Of a stretch of 64,000 nt of DNA, positions 42,096 through 50,914 are shown piece after piece. The position numbers and the translations under genes were made by a program. Under the pieces are notes generated by a model. The model saw only the letters and a program-made list of their open reading frames with translations. It ran no database searches and had not been told where the DNA came from. The stretch spans positions 62,001-126,000 of the forward strand of contig NZ_FYEA01000002.1 of assembly GCF_900187605.1 (NCBI RefSeq), in the 5' to 3' direction. This DNA is from Pseudomonas sp. Irchel 3H7 (GTDB taxonomy: Bacteria; Pseudomonadota; Gammaproteobacteria; Pseudomonadales; Pseudomonadaceae). The first letter of the stretch is position 1, and each line of letters starts with the position of its first letter.

Positions 42096-42773
42096 TTAGC
42101 CCAGCATCTTCAGCAGTTTTTCAGCGACAGCGGCGGAGCTGGCTGGATTCTGGCCGGTGACCAGTTGCCCGTCGGCGACTACATGAACCTGCCAGTCAGC
42201 GACTTTCGAATAATGGCCGCCGAGGCGCTGGAACTCGTCCTCGATCAGGAACGGCACCACGTCCGTCAGGCCAACGGCCGCTTCTTCGGCATTGGTGAAA
42301 CCGGTGACCTGGCGGTGCTGCACCAGCGGTTTGCCGTCAGCGGTGAGGACATGACGCAACACACCCGGTGCATGGCAGACAAAACCGTGGGGTTTGTTGG
42401 CGCGGTCGAAGGCTTCGATCAACGCGATCGACTGCTTGTCTTCGGCCAGGTCCCACAGTGGACCGTGGCCGCCCGGGTAAAACACCGCATCGAAATCCTC
42501 AGCGCTGACGTCGGCCAAGCGACCGGTGTTGGCGAGTGCCTGTTGCGCGGCAGAGTCTTTGCGGAAGCGATCGGTCTCGGCCGTCTGGGCATCAGGCTCA
42601 TCGCTTTTCGGGTCCAGCGGCGGCTGGCCACCGGCCGGTGAGACCAGCGTGACGTCGGCGCCGGCGTCCTTGAAGGCGTAGTAGGGCGCGGCGAACTCTT
42701 CCAGCCAGAAACCGGTTTTCTTGCCGGTGTCGCCGAGTTGATCGTGGGAAGTCAAAACCATCAGGATTTTCAT
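42096..42773 (-). CDS. DJ-1/PfpI superfamily protein (Hsp31-like, class I glutamine amidotransferase fold)
   Basis: 225 aa. The nucleophile elbow Cys is in GFVCHAPG, the Glu of the triad region in GFWLEE and the YPGGHGPLWDL loop is intact. Relatives act as glyoxalase III or as protein deglycase/chaperones against methylglyoxal. AAGGTG lies before ATG 42773. A NemR-like site (42876-42890) is about 100 bases upstream in the divergent promoter shared with the tetR-type gene. With the OYE this looks like a reactive-electrophile detoxification group. It has its own intrinsic terminator. Confidence 0.88.
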   Translation of the reverse strand: MKILMVLTSHDQLGDTGKKTGFWLEEFAAPYYAFKDAGADVTLVSPAGGQPPLDPKSDEPDAQTAETDRFRKDSAAQQALANTGRLADVSAEDFDAVFYPGGHGPLWDLAEDKQSIALIEAFDRANKPHGFVCHAPGVLRHVLTADGKPLVQHRQVTGFTNAEEAAVGLTDVVPFLIEDEFQRLGGHYSKVADWQVHVVADGQLVTGQNPASSAAVAEKLLKMLG

Positions 42774-42875
42774 AGAGCACCTTGAGTCGATCAGGTGTCT
42801 TCGATTGAGCGAAGGATTCGCACATCGGCCACACCGGTCAGAAAACGTTTGTCGGGGCGCAGCATAGATTCCAAT

Positions 42876-42890
42876 TAGACCAGTCGTCTA
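42876..42890. promoter_or_regulatory. NemR-like operator, site 2 (DJ-1/PfpI promoter)
   Basis: TAGACCAGTCGTCTA, with perfect TAGAC / GTCTA arms around a 5-base centre. It is the most symmetric of the three sites, in the intergenic region between the minus-strand PfpI gene and the plus-strand tetR-type gene. Confidence 0.7.
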
Positions 42891-42951
42891 GTAATTTTTT
42901 ATCCTGCGGTTTTTCATCGACAGGTGTGGCAAACTTCCGTTCCTCCCAATA

Positions 42952-42964
42952 TACGACTGGTCTA
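42952..42964. promoter_or_regulatory. NemR-like operator, site 3 (tetR promoter, autoregulation)
   Basis: TACGACTGGTCTA, whose reverse complement TAGACCAGTCGTA matches site 2 at 13 positions with a 2-base contraction. It lies 21 bases before the regulator's ATG, in position for autorepression. Confidence 0.65.
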
Positions 42965-42985
42965 TTGCCTGGTAACTTGCGCCCC

Positions 42986-43570
42986 ATGAAAGCGACCTAC
43001 GACGACACCCGCCAACACTTGCTCGACACCGGCCACCGGATGATGGCCGAGAAGGGCTTCACCAGTGTCGGCCTCAACGAAATCCTGCAAACCGCCGGTG
43101 TACCCAAGGGTTCGTTCTATCACTACTTCAAATCCAAAGAGTTGTACGGCCAGGCGTTGCTCGCGGATTATTTCGTCGGCTACCTCGCCGACATGGAACG
43201 CCGCCTGACGCTGCCGGGGCTGAGCGCCTATGAGCGGCTGATGGATTACTGGCAGGGCTGGCAGAACCGCTGCACCCTCGAAGGGCATGGCGATGAGTGT
43301 CTGGTAGTCAAGCTCAGCGCCGAAGTCGCCGATTTGTCGGAGTCGATGCGCCTGACCTTGCGCGATGGCGCCGAGCAAGTGGTGGCGCGCATCACCCTGT
43401 GTATCGAGCAGGGTCAGGCTGAAAACAGTCTGCCCCAGGGCGATGCCCGGCATCTGGCGGAAACCTTGTATCAGTTGTGGTTGGGCGCCAGTTTGCTGAA
43501 CAAATTGCAGCGTACCGGGCAGTCGTTGCAGACCTCGATGGCGATGACCCGACAACTGCTGGCGGTATGA
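42986..43570 (+). CDS. TetR/AcrR family regulator, NemR-like
   Basis: About 194 aa from ATG 42986; the longer frame from 42926 would run through operator site 3 and is disfavoured. The N-terminal helix-turn-helix reads MMAEKGFTSVGLNEILQTAGVPKGSFYHYFKSKE. The ligand/sensor half contains a few Cys residues (NRCTLEGHGDECLV), as in NemR-type redox sensors. It is divergent from the DJ-1/PfpI gene. The three related operators at its own, the PfpI and the OYE promoters suggest that it represses all three and is released by reactive electrophiles. The redox-sensing mechanism is inferred from the family. Confidence 0.88.
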   Translation: MKATYDDTRQHLLDTGHRMMAEKGFTSVGLNEILQTAGVPKGSFYHYFKSKELYGQALLADYFVGYLADMERRLTLPGLSAYERLMDYWQGWQNRCTLEGHGDECLVVKLSAEVADLSESMRLTLRDGAEQVVARITLCIEQGQAENSLPQGDARHLAETLYQLWLGASLLNKLQRTGQSLQTSMAMTRQLLAV

Positions 43571-43603
43571 GCGGTGGGGCCGTTGTGGGCCAGGTTACAT
43601 GAC

Positions 43604-44308
43604 TCAACACACCTCGCCCTGACTGTTGCAGGGCCGCACATCCTCGGCACGCCATTGTTTGATCAAGCGCCGGCGTTCAGGCGCGTAGTGTTCGACAAGC
43701 ACCTGCACCGTCGCAAGGTCAGCCATATCGATCACGCGAAACCGGCTGTCGCCTTCGCACCACGCCGCGATGCAGCGCTTGCCTTCGATAAAGCCCAACA
43801 TGATCGGCCAGATGATGTGTTCGGCGGCCTCCGCATGTTCGAGCGCTAGCGCGATGCGCAGCTTGTTCTGCTCGCGCAGCGCCCGACGAATCTCGCTGAG
43901 GTCGATGGTTGTGCCGGGCTTGTGCGGCTTGGCCACGTAAAAGGTTTCGTCTTCGAAGATCGGCCGCATCTGCGCGGGCAGCACGGCACTGATTTTCGCC
44001 AGGGCATTGTTGACGGCGCCCGCGAGTTGGCTGTCGGTCTGCCGGCTGACCCATTGCGCACCGATGACCAAGGCCTGTATTTCCTCGGCGCTGAACGATA
44101 AAGGCGGCAGGACAAAACCGGGCTTGAGCACATACCCAAGGCCCGGCTCGCCGTCGATCTCGGCCCCCATGCCTTGCAGCGTGACGATGTCGCGGCGAAT
44201 CGTGCGCAACGACACGCCCAATTCAGCCGCCAAGGCTTTGCCGGACACCGTACGACGATGACGCCGCAGCGCTTGCATCAGCTCAAACAGACGATGACTT
44301 CTGGCCAT
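43604..44308 (-). CDS. YafY-type HTH/WYL transcriptional regulator
   Basis: 234 aa. The N-terminal winged HTH_11 domain reads LAAELGVSLRTIRRDIVTLQGMGAEI. The middle and C-terminal WYL-type domain contains IWPIMLGFIEGKRCIAAWCE. Such regulators often control neighbouring oxidoreductase genes; the ligand is unknown. Its ATG overlaps the stop of the quinone-reductase-like gene by one base (TAATG), so both are translated from one message, with the reductase first. It is convergent with the tetR-type gene, 33 bases away. Confidence 0.88.
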   Translation of the reverse strand: MARSHRLFELMQALRRHRRTVSGKALAAELGVSLRTIRRDIVTLQGMGAEIDGEPGLGYVLKPGFVLPPLSFSAEEIQALVIGAQWVSRQTDSQLAGAVNNALAKISAVLPAQMRPIFEDETFYVAKPHKPGTTIDLSEIRRALREQNKLRIALALEHAEAAEHIIWPIMLGFIEGKRCIAAWCEGDSRFRVIDMADLATVQVLVEHYAPERRRLIKQWRAEDVRPCNSQGEVC

Positions 44309-45255
44309 TAACGCTCCATGGCGACGACACCTTTGCCGCCGAGTTTGCGGCCCTGTTCGAGCTCGCGGATCAGTTGTATGGCGCCGTCCAGCGGCACCAC
44401 TTCTCCTAGCCGAATCTTCAAGCGTGCCTCACTGGCGGCACTGGCCAGTGTTTCGAGGATTTCGTGTCGCGGTGTGCCAATGACCAGTTTCAGTCGCCGA
44501 TCAATCAAGCCACGCAGGAACTTACACGGACCCGGATTGAGATCAAGCAAACAGCCGCCCGGACGCAGCAATCCGATACCGGTCGAGACCGTCATCGTCG
44601 CGGCCGTGTCATACACCACATCGAAGCGCGCCGGCAGCCTCTTCAGGTCCGTTAACCGGTAGTCGTAGACGGTCGATACCCCCAGCGCCTGTGCCCGGGC
44701 AACGTCCGACGCGCTGCAACTGCCCGATACCGTGGCCCCCGACATCAGGGCGATCTGCACCGCCGCTTCGCCGACTGCCCCCGCGCAACCATTGATGAAA
44801 ACCTGCTGACCGGCTTGCAGCCTGGCCTTGTCGATCAACCCGTTCCACGCGGTAATGCCCGGTGTGCCGAGGCACGCCGCATCGGCGAAAGAAAGAGTAT
44901 CCGGTTTGCTCGCCAGAAAGTCCTCCCTGGTCACGACGGCTTCGCCCAATGCGCCACTTTCTTTGAAGCGGGATAGCCCGAAAACCGCGTCGCCGACCCG
45001 GAAGCGGCTGACGCCCGCCCCAACCGCAAGAACCACGCCGGAGAAATCCATGCCCATCGCGCGCGGAAATGTTCTGCCGGTGATGAGCTTCATCCGGCCC
45101 TGGCGCAACTTCCAGTCGATGGGGTTGATCGCTGCACATTTGACCTGCACGAGCACTTCATCCTTGCCGGGTGCCGGCAACGGGAATGCTTCAATGTGCA
45201 TCACCTCCGGACCGCCGTAGCGTGAGTACTGAATACGTTTATAGCTCGCTGACAT
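44308..45255 (-). CDS. MDR-superfamily NAD(P)-dependent oxidoreductase (quinone reductase-like)
   Basis: 315 aa. It has a GroES-like N-terminal domain with AAINPIDWKLRQG and a Rossmann domain with a modified dinucleotide loop NGCAGAVGEAAVQIA. The Zn ligands of alcohol dehydrogenases are absent, so it is zinc-independent and probably reduces quinones or enones. ATG is at 45255. It is the first gene of a two-gene unit with the YafY-type regulator (TAATG overlap), a likely autoregulated pair. A distant paralogue is at 56849. Confidence 0.88.
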   Translation of the reverse strand: MSASYKRIQYSRYGGPEVMHIEAFPLPAPGKDEVLVQVKCAAINPIDWKLRQGRMKLITGRTFPRAMGMDFSGVVLAVGAGVSRFRVGDAVFGLSRFKESGALGEAVVTREDFLASKPDTLSFADAACLGTPGITAWNGLIDKARLQAGQQVFINGCAGAVGEAAVQIALMSGATVSGSCSASDVARAQALGVSTVYDYRLTDLKRLPARFDVVYDTAATMTVSTGIGLLRPGGCLLDLNPGPCKFLRGLIDRRLKLVIGTPRHEILETLASAASEARLKIRLGEVVPLDGAIQLIRELEQGRKLGGKGVVAMER

Positions 45256-45453
45256 GTCGGGTTCGCCTTCCGAGAGTGGACATGACGCCGACTCTATAAC
45301 GGGGCAGTGCCAGTTTTTGGCACCATTCGCTTTCTATTGAGAAGACGGATTGATGAACGGTGTTCATGACTTCATGAAGCTCAGCGCCGATAGTCGCAGG
45401 ATCCTCGTCGGTTTAACGTAGCGGCTGATTATCCCGCCAGCAGGCGCTTAGCG

Positions 45454-46272
45454 ATGGCAGCACGCCCGGTTCGAAACGTCACCCATTCCCGCCGACTTCT
45501 GTTGACGGCCATCGCACTGTTGCTGACAGCCTGTGCTTCAACTGAAAAAGGTTCGACCTCCATGAAACGTTCACCCGCAATGACCTCCGATGCCGCGGCT
45601 GCCGTGTCCCCGGCACTGGCTCATAACACCGATGCCATGTTGTTTGGCGAAATATGGAAACGCCCCGGATTGTCACCCCGTGACCGCAGTCTGGTAACCG
45701 TTGCAGTGTTGATCGCACGCGGACAAACCGCCGAGATGGCCGCGCAATTCAACCTCGCACTGGACAACGGTGTCACACCGCTGGAACTGTCCGAAACGCT
45801 CAATCACCTGGCGTTTTATTCCGGCTGGGGCAATGCGGCAGCGGCGCTGCCTATCGCCGGCGAGGTGTTCACCGCGCGCAACATCGGTGCTGAGCAACTG
45901 GCGCCGGTTGCGCCGTCGTTGTTGCCGCTGGACCAGGCTCGCGAAGCTGATCGCGTGGAACGCGTGAATGCGGCGGTGGGATCAGTGGCGCCGGGGCTGG
46001 TCGAGTTCACCACCAAAGCGCTGTTCCGCGATCTGTGGTTGCGGCCAGGTCTGGCGCCTCGCGATCGCAGCCTGATCACGGTCAGTTCGTTGGTGGCCAA
46101 CGGGCAGACCGGCCAGGTCGGCTATCACCTGGGTCGGGCGATGGACAACGGTTTGAGCCAGACCGAAGCGGCGGAAATGATTACCCAACTGGCTTTCTAT
46201 GCCGGATGGCCGAATGCGTTTTCCGCCGTGCCGGTGTTCAAGGAAGTGTTCAGCCAGCGCGCGCCGGGCTGA
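45454..46272 (+). CDS. Carboxymuconolactone decarboxylase-like protein with lipoprotein signal
   Basis: 272 aa. Residues 1-27 look like a lipoprotein signal peptide: basic start, hydrophobic core and lipobox LLTAC with Cys 27. Two tandem CMD-type domains follow (RPGLSPRDRSLVTVAVL and RPGLAPRDRSLITVSSL), each ending in HLAFYSGWGNAAAA or QLAFYAGWPNAFSA. The CxxC of AhpD peroxidases is absent, so it is closer to PcaC-like gamma-carboxymuconolactone decarboxylases in sequence, but the substrate is unknown. An exported or lipid-anchored location is unusual for this family. It is convergent with the molybdenum hydroxylase gene, 12 bases away. Confidence 0.85.
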   Translation: MAARPVRNVTHSRRLLLTAIALLLTACASTEKGSTSMKRSPAMTSDAAAAVSPALAHNTDAMLFGEIWKRPGLSPRDRSLVTVAVLIARGQTAEMAAQFNLALDNGVTPLELSETLNHLAFYSGWGNAAAALPIAGEVFTARNIGAEQLAPVAPSLLPLDQAREADRVERVNAAVGSVAPGLVEFTTKALFRDLWLRPGLAPRDRSLITVSSLVANGQTGQVGYHLGRAMDNGLSQTEAAEMITQLAFYAGWPNAFSAVPVFKEVFSQRAPG

Positions 46273-46284
46273 CTGAACAGGGCG

Positions 46285-48495
46285 TCAAATCTGCTCCGGC
46301 AAGTGCGCGATAAGTTTGTCCAGCGTGATCGGATAATCGCGCACGCGCACGCCGGTGGCGTTGTAAATCGCATTGGCGATGGCCGCTGCGGCGCCACTGA
46401 TGCCCAACTCGCCGACGCCTTTGGCCTTGAGCGGCGTGGCGTAGGGATCAACCTCATCGAGGAAAATCACCTGCTGATGGGGAATATCGGCGTGCACCGG
46501 TACTTCGTAACCGGCGAGGTCATGGTTGACGAAAAAACCAAGGCGCTTGTCGACCTGCAGTTCTTCCATCAGTGCGGCCCCGGCGCCCATGGTCATGCCG
46601 CCGATGATTTGGCTGCGCGCGGTCTTCGGATTGAGAATCCGCCCCGCTGCGCAGACCGCCAATTGGCGGCGCAGACGAATCTCGCCGGTCGCCGCGTTGA
46701 CCGCGACTTCGGCGAAATGTGCGCCAAAGGTCTGCTGGGCAAAGCGCTGGGCCAGATCGCCGAATTCCATGCGGTCTTCGCCAACGAGATCGCCTGCGGC
46801 CGCCGCGTGAGCCAAAGGAAAATGCCGCGTACCATCGTGCACCTCGCCGTGGGCAAATTCGGCCGTTTGCGGATCAAGTCCGACGGCGCGGGCAGCGGCT
46901 TCGCGCAACTTGACGCAAGCGGCATAGACCCCGGCGGTTGACGACGCCGCCCCCCATTGCCCGCCCGATCCCGACGACTCCGGAAAGCGCGAGTCGCCAA
47001 GGTGCACTTCGACCCGGTCCAGTTCCACACCCATCATCTCGGCGGCGGTCTGCGCAATGATCGTGTAGCTGCCGGTGCCGATATCAGTCATGTCGGTTTC
47101 GACAGTGATTGTGCCGTGCCGATCAAGACGCACACGGGCCGCCGATGCGGTGGTTGGCGCGCCACGTATGGCAGACGCCAGACCGATGCCGATCAGCCAG
47201 CCATTCTCCAGACGTTGGCCGGCGCTTGCGTTGCGCTGGTGCCAGCCGAATTGCTCGGCACCGGTTTGTAAACACTCGACGAGTTGCCGTGTGGAAAACG
47301 GTCGTGATGGCTGTTCGGGGTCGACCTGTGTGTCGTTGAGCAGGCGCAACTGCAGTGGGTCGATAGCCAGTTTTTCCGCCAGTTCATCCATGGCAATTTC
47401 CAGCGCCATCATTCCCGGTGCTTCCCCCGGCGCGCGCATGGCCGAGCCTTCAGCCAGGTCCAGCACGGCAAGATTCAAGCGGGTCATGCGGTTGGCGCCA
47501 GCGTAGAGCAAACGCGTCGAGGCCGTCGCGGCTTCGGCCCGGCCCCCGGGCAGGTTGCCTGACCAACTCTCATGGCCGATGGCAGCGATCAAACCCTCGC
47601 GGCTGGCACCGATGCGAATGCGCTGAAGCGTCGCGGGGCGATGGGTCAAATTGTTGAACATCAGCGGACGTGGCAGCGCGACTTTCACCGGGCGCCCGGC
47701 GTGGCGTGCCGCCAGCGACGCCAGCACCGCGTCACACAGGATCGTGCCTTTGCCGCCGAAACCGCCGCCGATGTAGGGCGATATCAAACGAATATCTTCT
47801 TTGCGCATGCCGAGTGTCTTGGCCAGATCGCGCACGCCCCAGTTGATCTGCTGTATCGACGTCCACAACGTCAGCGAATTGCCGTTCCACTGGGCGATGG
47901 TGGCGTGGGGTTCCATCATCGCGTGCGCCTGATCCGGCGTGCTGTAGTGCTGGTCGATCTGGATCGGTGCGGCGTTGAAGGCGCCTTCGAAATCTCCGAT
48001 CTGCGTCTGCGGCGGTGGGCCGAAACCGGCAGGTGGGGGCGGTGTGGCCGAATCCTTGGCGGCAGCCAGATCGAACGCGCCGGGTTCGGCCACATAGCTG
48101 ATCTCGAGCAGATTGGCAGCCGCGCGGGCCTCTTCAAATGTCTGCGCGACGACAATCGCGACGGCTTGGTGATAGTGGTCCACCTGCGGGCCGGCCAATG
48201 CGCGCGCGACATAGAACTCGCCCTTGGCCAACGGCCCGGCATTCTCGTAGGTGACGATCGCGATCACCCCGGAACTGTTGCTCGCCTGCGTCGAGTCGAT
48301 CGAGGCAATTCGTCCCTTGCCGATCCCGGCGCCGACCACATAGCCATAGGCGGGGTTGGGCACTGCGGCATGTTGTTCATACGCGTAGGGCGCGGTCCCG
48401 GTGGTTTTCAACTTGCCATCGATGCGGTCGGCGGGCTGGCCGATGACGTTCAATTGATCGATCGGATTAGTGCCGGCCGGTGTGTCGAATTTCAT
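46285..48495 (-). CDS. Xanthine dehydrogenase family molybdopterin-binding subunit (PaoC/YagR-like), orphan
   Basis: 736 aa, the usual length of PaoC. Segments typical of the family: YIGGGFGGKG and SAMRAPGEAPGMMALE in the middle, SSGSGGQWGAASS and near the end GVGELGISGAAAAIANA with the catalytic Glu. It would hold the Mo-cytosine-dinucleotide cofactor and oxidise aldehydes or heterocycles. PaoC-type enzymes need an FeS subunit (PaoA) and a FAD subunit (PaoB) that are normally encoded just upstream. Here the upstream neighbour is a divergent TonB receptor 267 bases away and no such genes are in the window. The enzyme must borrow subunits coded elsewhere or is a remnant operon. The reading frame is intact. 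Confidence 0.9.
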   Translation of the reverse strand: MKFDTPAGTNPIDQLNVIGQPADRIDGKLKTTGTAPYAYEQHAAVPNPAYGYVVGAGIGKGRIASIDSTQASNSSGVIAIVTYENAGPLAKGEFYVARALAGPQVDHYHQAVAIVVAQTFEEARAAANLLEISYVAEPGAFDLAAAKDSATPPPPAGFGPPPQTQIGDFEGAFNAAPIQIDQHYSTPDQAHAMMEPHATIAQWNGNSLTLWTSIQQINWGVRDLAKTLGMRKEDIRLISPYIGGGFGGKGTILCDAVLASLAARHAGRPVKVALPRPLMFNNLTHRPATLQRIRIGASREGLIAAIGHESWSGNLPGGRAEAATASTRLLYAGANRMTRLNLAVLDLAEGSAMRAPGEAPGMMALEIAMDELAEKLAIDPLQLRLLNDTQVDPEQPSRPFSTRQLVECLQTGAEQFGWHQRNASAGQRLENGWLIGIGLASAIRGAPTTASAARVRLDRHGTITVETDMTDIGTGSYTIIAQTAAEMMGVELDRVEVHLGDSRFPESSGSGGQWGAASSTAGVYAACVKLREAAARAVGLDPQTAEFAHGEVHDGTRHFPLAHAAAAGDLVGEDRMEFGDLAQRFAQQTFGAHFAEVAVNAATGEIRLRRQLAVCAAGRILNPKTARSQIIGGMTMGAGAALMEELQVDKRLGFFVNHDLAGYEVPVHADIPHQQVIFLDEVDPYATPLKAKGVGELGISGAAAAIANAIYNATGVRVRDYPITLDKLIAHLPEQI

Positions 48496-48660
48496 CGCTG
48501 AGTTCCTCTTCAGGCGGGCTGGCGGACAACACCGGGCGCCTCAGCGCCAGCGTTTGCAGGCCATATCGCCTACGAGCCTAGGCCATTGAACCGCATCTGA
48601 TAATGCGCCTTGCCAGGATGGAGTCATGAGTTCGGCTCATGAATCCTGACCAACATGACA

Positions 48661-48679
48661 AATAAGAATAAGTTTCAAT
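48661..48679 (+). promoter_or_regulatory. Candidate Fur box before the siderophore receptor
   Basis: AATAAGAATAAGTTTCAAT shows the 6-6-1-6 spacing of Fur hexamers, with two direct AATAAG units. The third hexamer is weak. It is 84 bases before the receptor ATG. TGGTATACC at 48691 could be an extended -10. Confidence 0.4.
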
Positions 48680-48762
48680 TACACGATCTCTGGTATACCA
48701 TCCGCGCCGCTGTTCTGGCGGTTTTACCCTTCGTTCTGGCCTATTCGTAAGGTTTTCATTTC

Positions 48763-50889
48763 ATGCGTCGTACTCTGCTTTCAATTTGCGTGCTGCAGGC
48801 GTTGTCTTCTTCCTCGTGGGCCGAACAGGCCGATTCAACATCCTCAGCGCTAGAGCTGGAGGCGACCGACGTGGTCGGTACAGCGGATTACGAACGGGCC
48901 GACGGCCCGGTGCAGGGTTATCGCGCTACACGTTCCGCCAGTGCCACGCGCACCGACACCTCAATCCATGAAACTCCGCAATCGATCAGCGTAGTGACCA
49001 AGGATGCGGTCGAAGACCTCGGCGCCACGCGCCTGCAAGACGCACTGGATTACGCCGGCGGCGTTGGCCGGGCAAACAATTTCGGCGGGCAGGGATTGAC
49101 CACATTCACCGTGCGCGGCTTCACCACCGGCGAGTTCTACCGCAACGGTTTCCCGATCAATCGCGGCTACCCGAACATGCCCGATGCCAACACCATCGAG
49201 CGTCTGGAAGTGCTGCGCGGGCCGGCGACGATGCTCTACGGCCGTGGCGATCCTGGCGGCACCTTCAACGTCGTTTCCAAGCAGCCGTTGGCCGAGCGCA
49301 CAGTCACCTTGGGCAGTCAGTTGAATGATCAAGGCATGAAGCGCGGCACGCTGGACGCCTCCGGCCCACTGGACGAAGAGGGGCGCCTGGCCTATCGATT
49401 GAACGTGGTGGGCGAGGGCGGCGATACCTTTCGCGATCACGTCGAGACCGAGCGCTACGGCGTCACGCCAGTGCTGACCTGGCAGGCCAGCGATACCACG
49501 CGAGTGATTTTCGAGGGTGATTTCATGCGCAATAATCATCCACTGGATCGCGGCGTGACGCGTTACGCCAAACAGATCGGCACGGCCTCGCGCGACACGT
49601 TTTTCGGCGAGAAAGACGCCGGCAAATTGCACAACGACAACAACATGGCGCAGCTGCGCTTCGAACATCTGCTCAATGATGACTGGACGCTGGGCGGTGG
49701 TTTTCAGTGGCTCGACGGCTCGCTTGAGGGCAATGCGATCGAAGCCAACGGCATTGCTGATGACGGTCGAACCCTGGGGCGCAATTTCAACTACCGCAAA
49801 CTGGAGTGGACCGACAAGGACACCCAGCTCAATCTGACCGGGCATTTCAGTACCGGTGGCTTGCAGCACACCTTGCTGACCGGCATCGAGTATGAAGATT
49901 ACGACTACAAGTCGATCATTCAACGCTCCAGCGGCGCGGTCGGCGCCTACCCGATCGACATCTTCGATCCGGTTTACGGTCAGCCGCGCCCGGCGCTGAC
50001 TCGCACCCCGACCCACGACAAGGAAAACCTCAAGACCTATGCCGCGTTCGTCCAGGATCAGGTGGCGTTGACCGAGCGTCTGAAGGTGCTGGCCGGGGCG
50101 CGTTTCGAGCGTTTCGAACACGACTATGAAACCTACGTGCCGGGCGGAAAAAACTGGCAGGCCAGCGACAACGCGGTGACCCCGCGCCTCGGCGTGACCT
50201 ACGACCTGACCGAGACCCTGGCGGTCTACGCCGACACTGCGCGCTCGTTCAAGCCCAACACCGGCGCGAGCCGCGTGGGCGGAGGCTTCGCCCCGGAGAA
50301 AGGCAAATCCTACGAAATGGGCGTCAAGTGGGAAGCGCTGGATCATCAGTTGAGCGTCGACGCGGCGATCTATCAGATCGAAAAGCGCAACGTGCTGACT
50401 ACCGACCCGGTGGACTCGACCTTCAGTGTGGCGGCCGGGGAAGTACGCAGCCGTGGTTTCGACCTGAACGTCGCCGGCAACCTGACGCCTGAATGGCGCG
50501 TCATCGGCGGCTACGCCTACGTGGATGCCGAAGTGACCAAAGACAATGTGATCCGTTCGGGCACGCGACTGATGAACATTCCGCAAAACAGCTTCAGCCT
50601 GCTCAACGTCTACGAATTTCAGGACGGCACGCTTAAAGGCCTGGGCCTGGGTACCGGACTCAAGTACGTCGACGAACGCGCCGGGCAAACCGCCAATACT
50701 GCGTTCTCGATGGACAGCTACACCGTTGTCGATTTGCTCGGCTTTTATAAGGTCAACGAGAAGGTGCGGCTCAATCTTGACGTGAAGAATCTGTTTGACC
50801 GGGATTATGAAGAGGGCGCGTTTGGTAATGTCTACGCCTATCCGGGCGCGCCGCGAACGGTGCAGGTTGGGATTTCCTATACCTTGTAA
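48763..50889 (+). CDS. TonB-dependent siderophore receptor
   Basis: 708 aa. A signal peptide (1-20, ending SSSWA) precedes the plug domain (about 60-170) with TPQSISVVTKDAVEDLG, TVRGF and IERLEVLRGPATMLYGRGDPGG. A 22-strand beta barrel follows, ending in the typical aromatic-rich C-terminus VQVGISYTL. There is no N-terminal signalling domain, so it would not act through an ECF sigma/anti-sigma pair. The plug motif pattern is that of hydroxamate (ferrichrome-type) receptors, but the ligand cannot be fixed from sequence. Iron control through the candidate Fur box is likely. Confidence 0.92.
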   Translation: MRRTLLSICVLQALSSSSWAEQADSTSSALELEATDVVGTADYERADGPVQGYRATRSASATRTDTSIHETPQSISVVTKDAVEDLGATRLQDALDYAGGVGRANNFGGQGLTTFTVRGFTTGEFYRNGFPINRGYPNMPDANTIERLEVLRGPATMLYGRGDPGGTFNVVSKQPLAERTVTLGSQLNDQGMKRGTLDASGPLDEEGRLAYRLNVVGEGGDTFRDHVETERYGVTPVLTWQASDTTRVIFEGDFMRNNHPLDRGVTRYAKQIGTASRDTFFGEKDAGKLHNDNNMAQLRFEHLLNDDWTLGGGFQWLDGSLEGNAIEANGIADDGRTLGRNFNYRKLEWTDKDTQLNLTGHFSTGGLQHTLLTGIEYEDYDYKSIIQRSSGAVGAYPIDIFDPVYGQPRPALTRTPTHDKENLKTYAAFVQDQVALTERLKVLAGARFERFEHDYETYVPGGKNWQASDNAVTPRLGVTYDLTETLAVYADTARSFKPNTGASRVGGGFAPEKGKSYEMGVKWEALDHQLSVDAAIYQIEKRNVLTTDPVDSTFSVAAGEVRSRGFDLNVAGNLTPEWRVIGGYAYVDAEVTKDNVIRSGTRLMNIPQNSFSLLNVYEFQDGTLKGLGLGTGLKYVDERAGQTANTAFSMDSYTVVDLLGFYKVNEKVRLNLDVKNLFDRDYEEGAFGNVYAYPGAPRTVQVGISYTL

Positions 50890-50914
50890 GCCGAGCTCGA
50901 CGCTGCAACGGCTG

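Noticed and set aside
48691..48700. TGGTATACCA palindrome as a separate operator
   Set aside because: More simply read as an extended -10 promoter element of the TonB receptor gene; ten bases are too few to argue otherwise.
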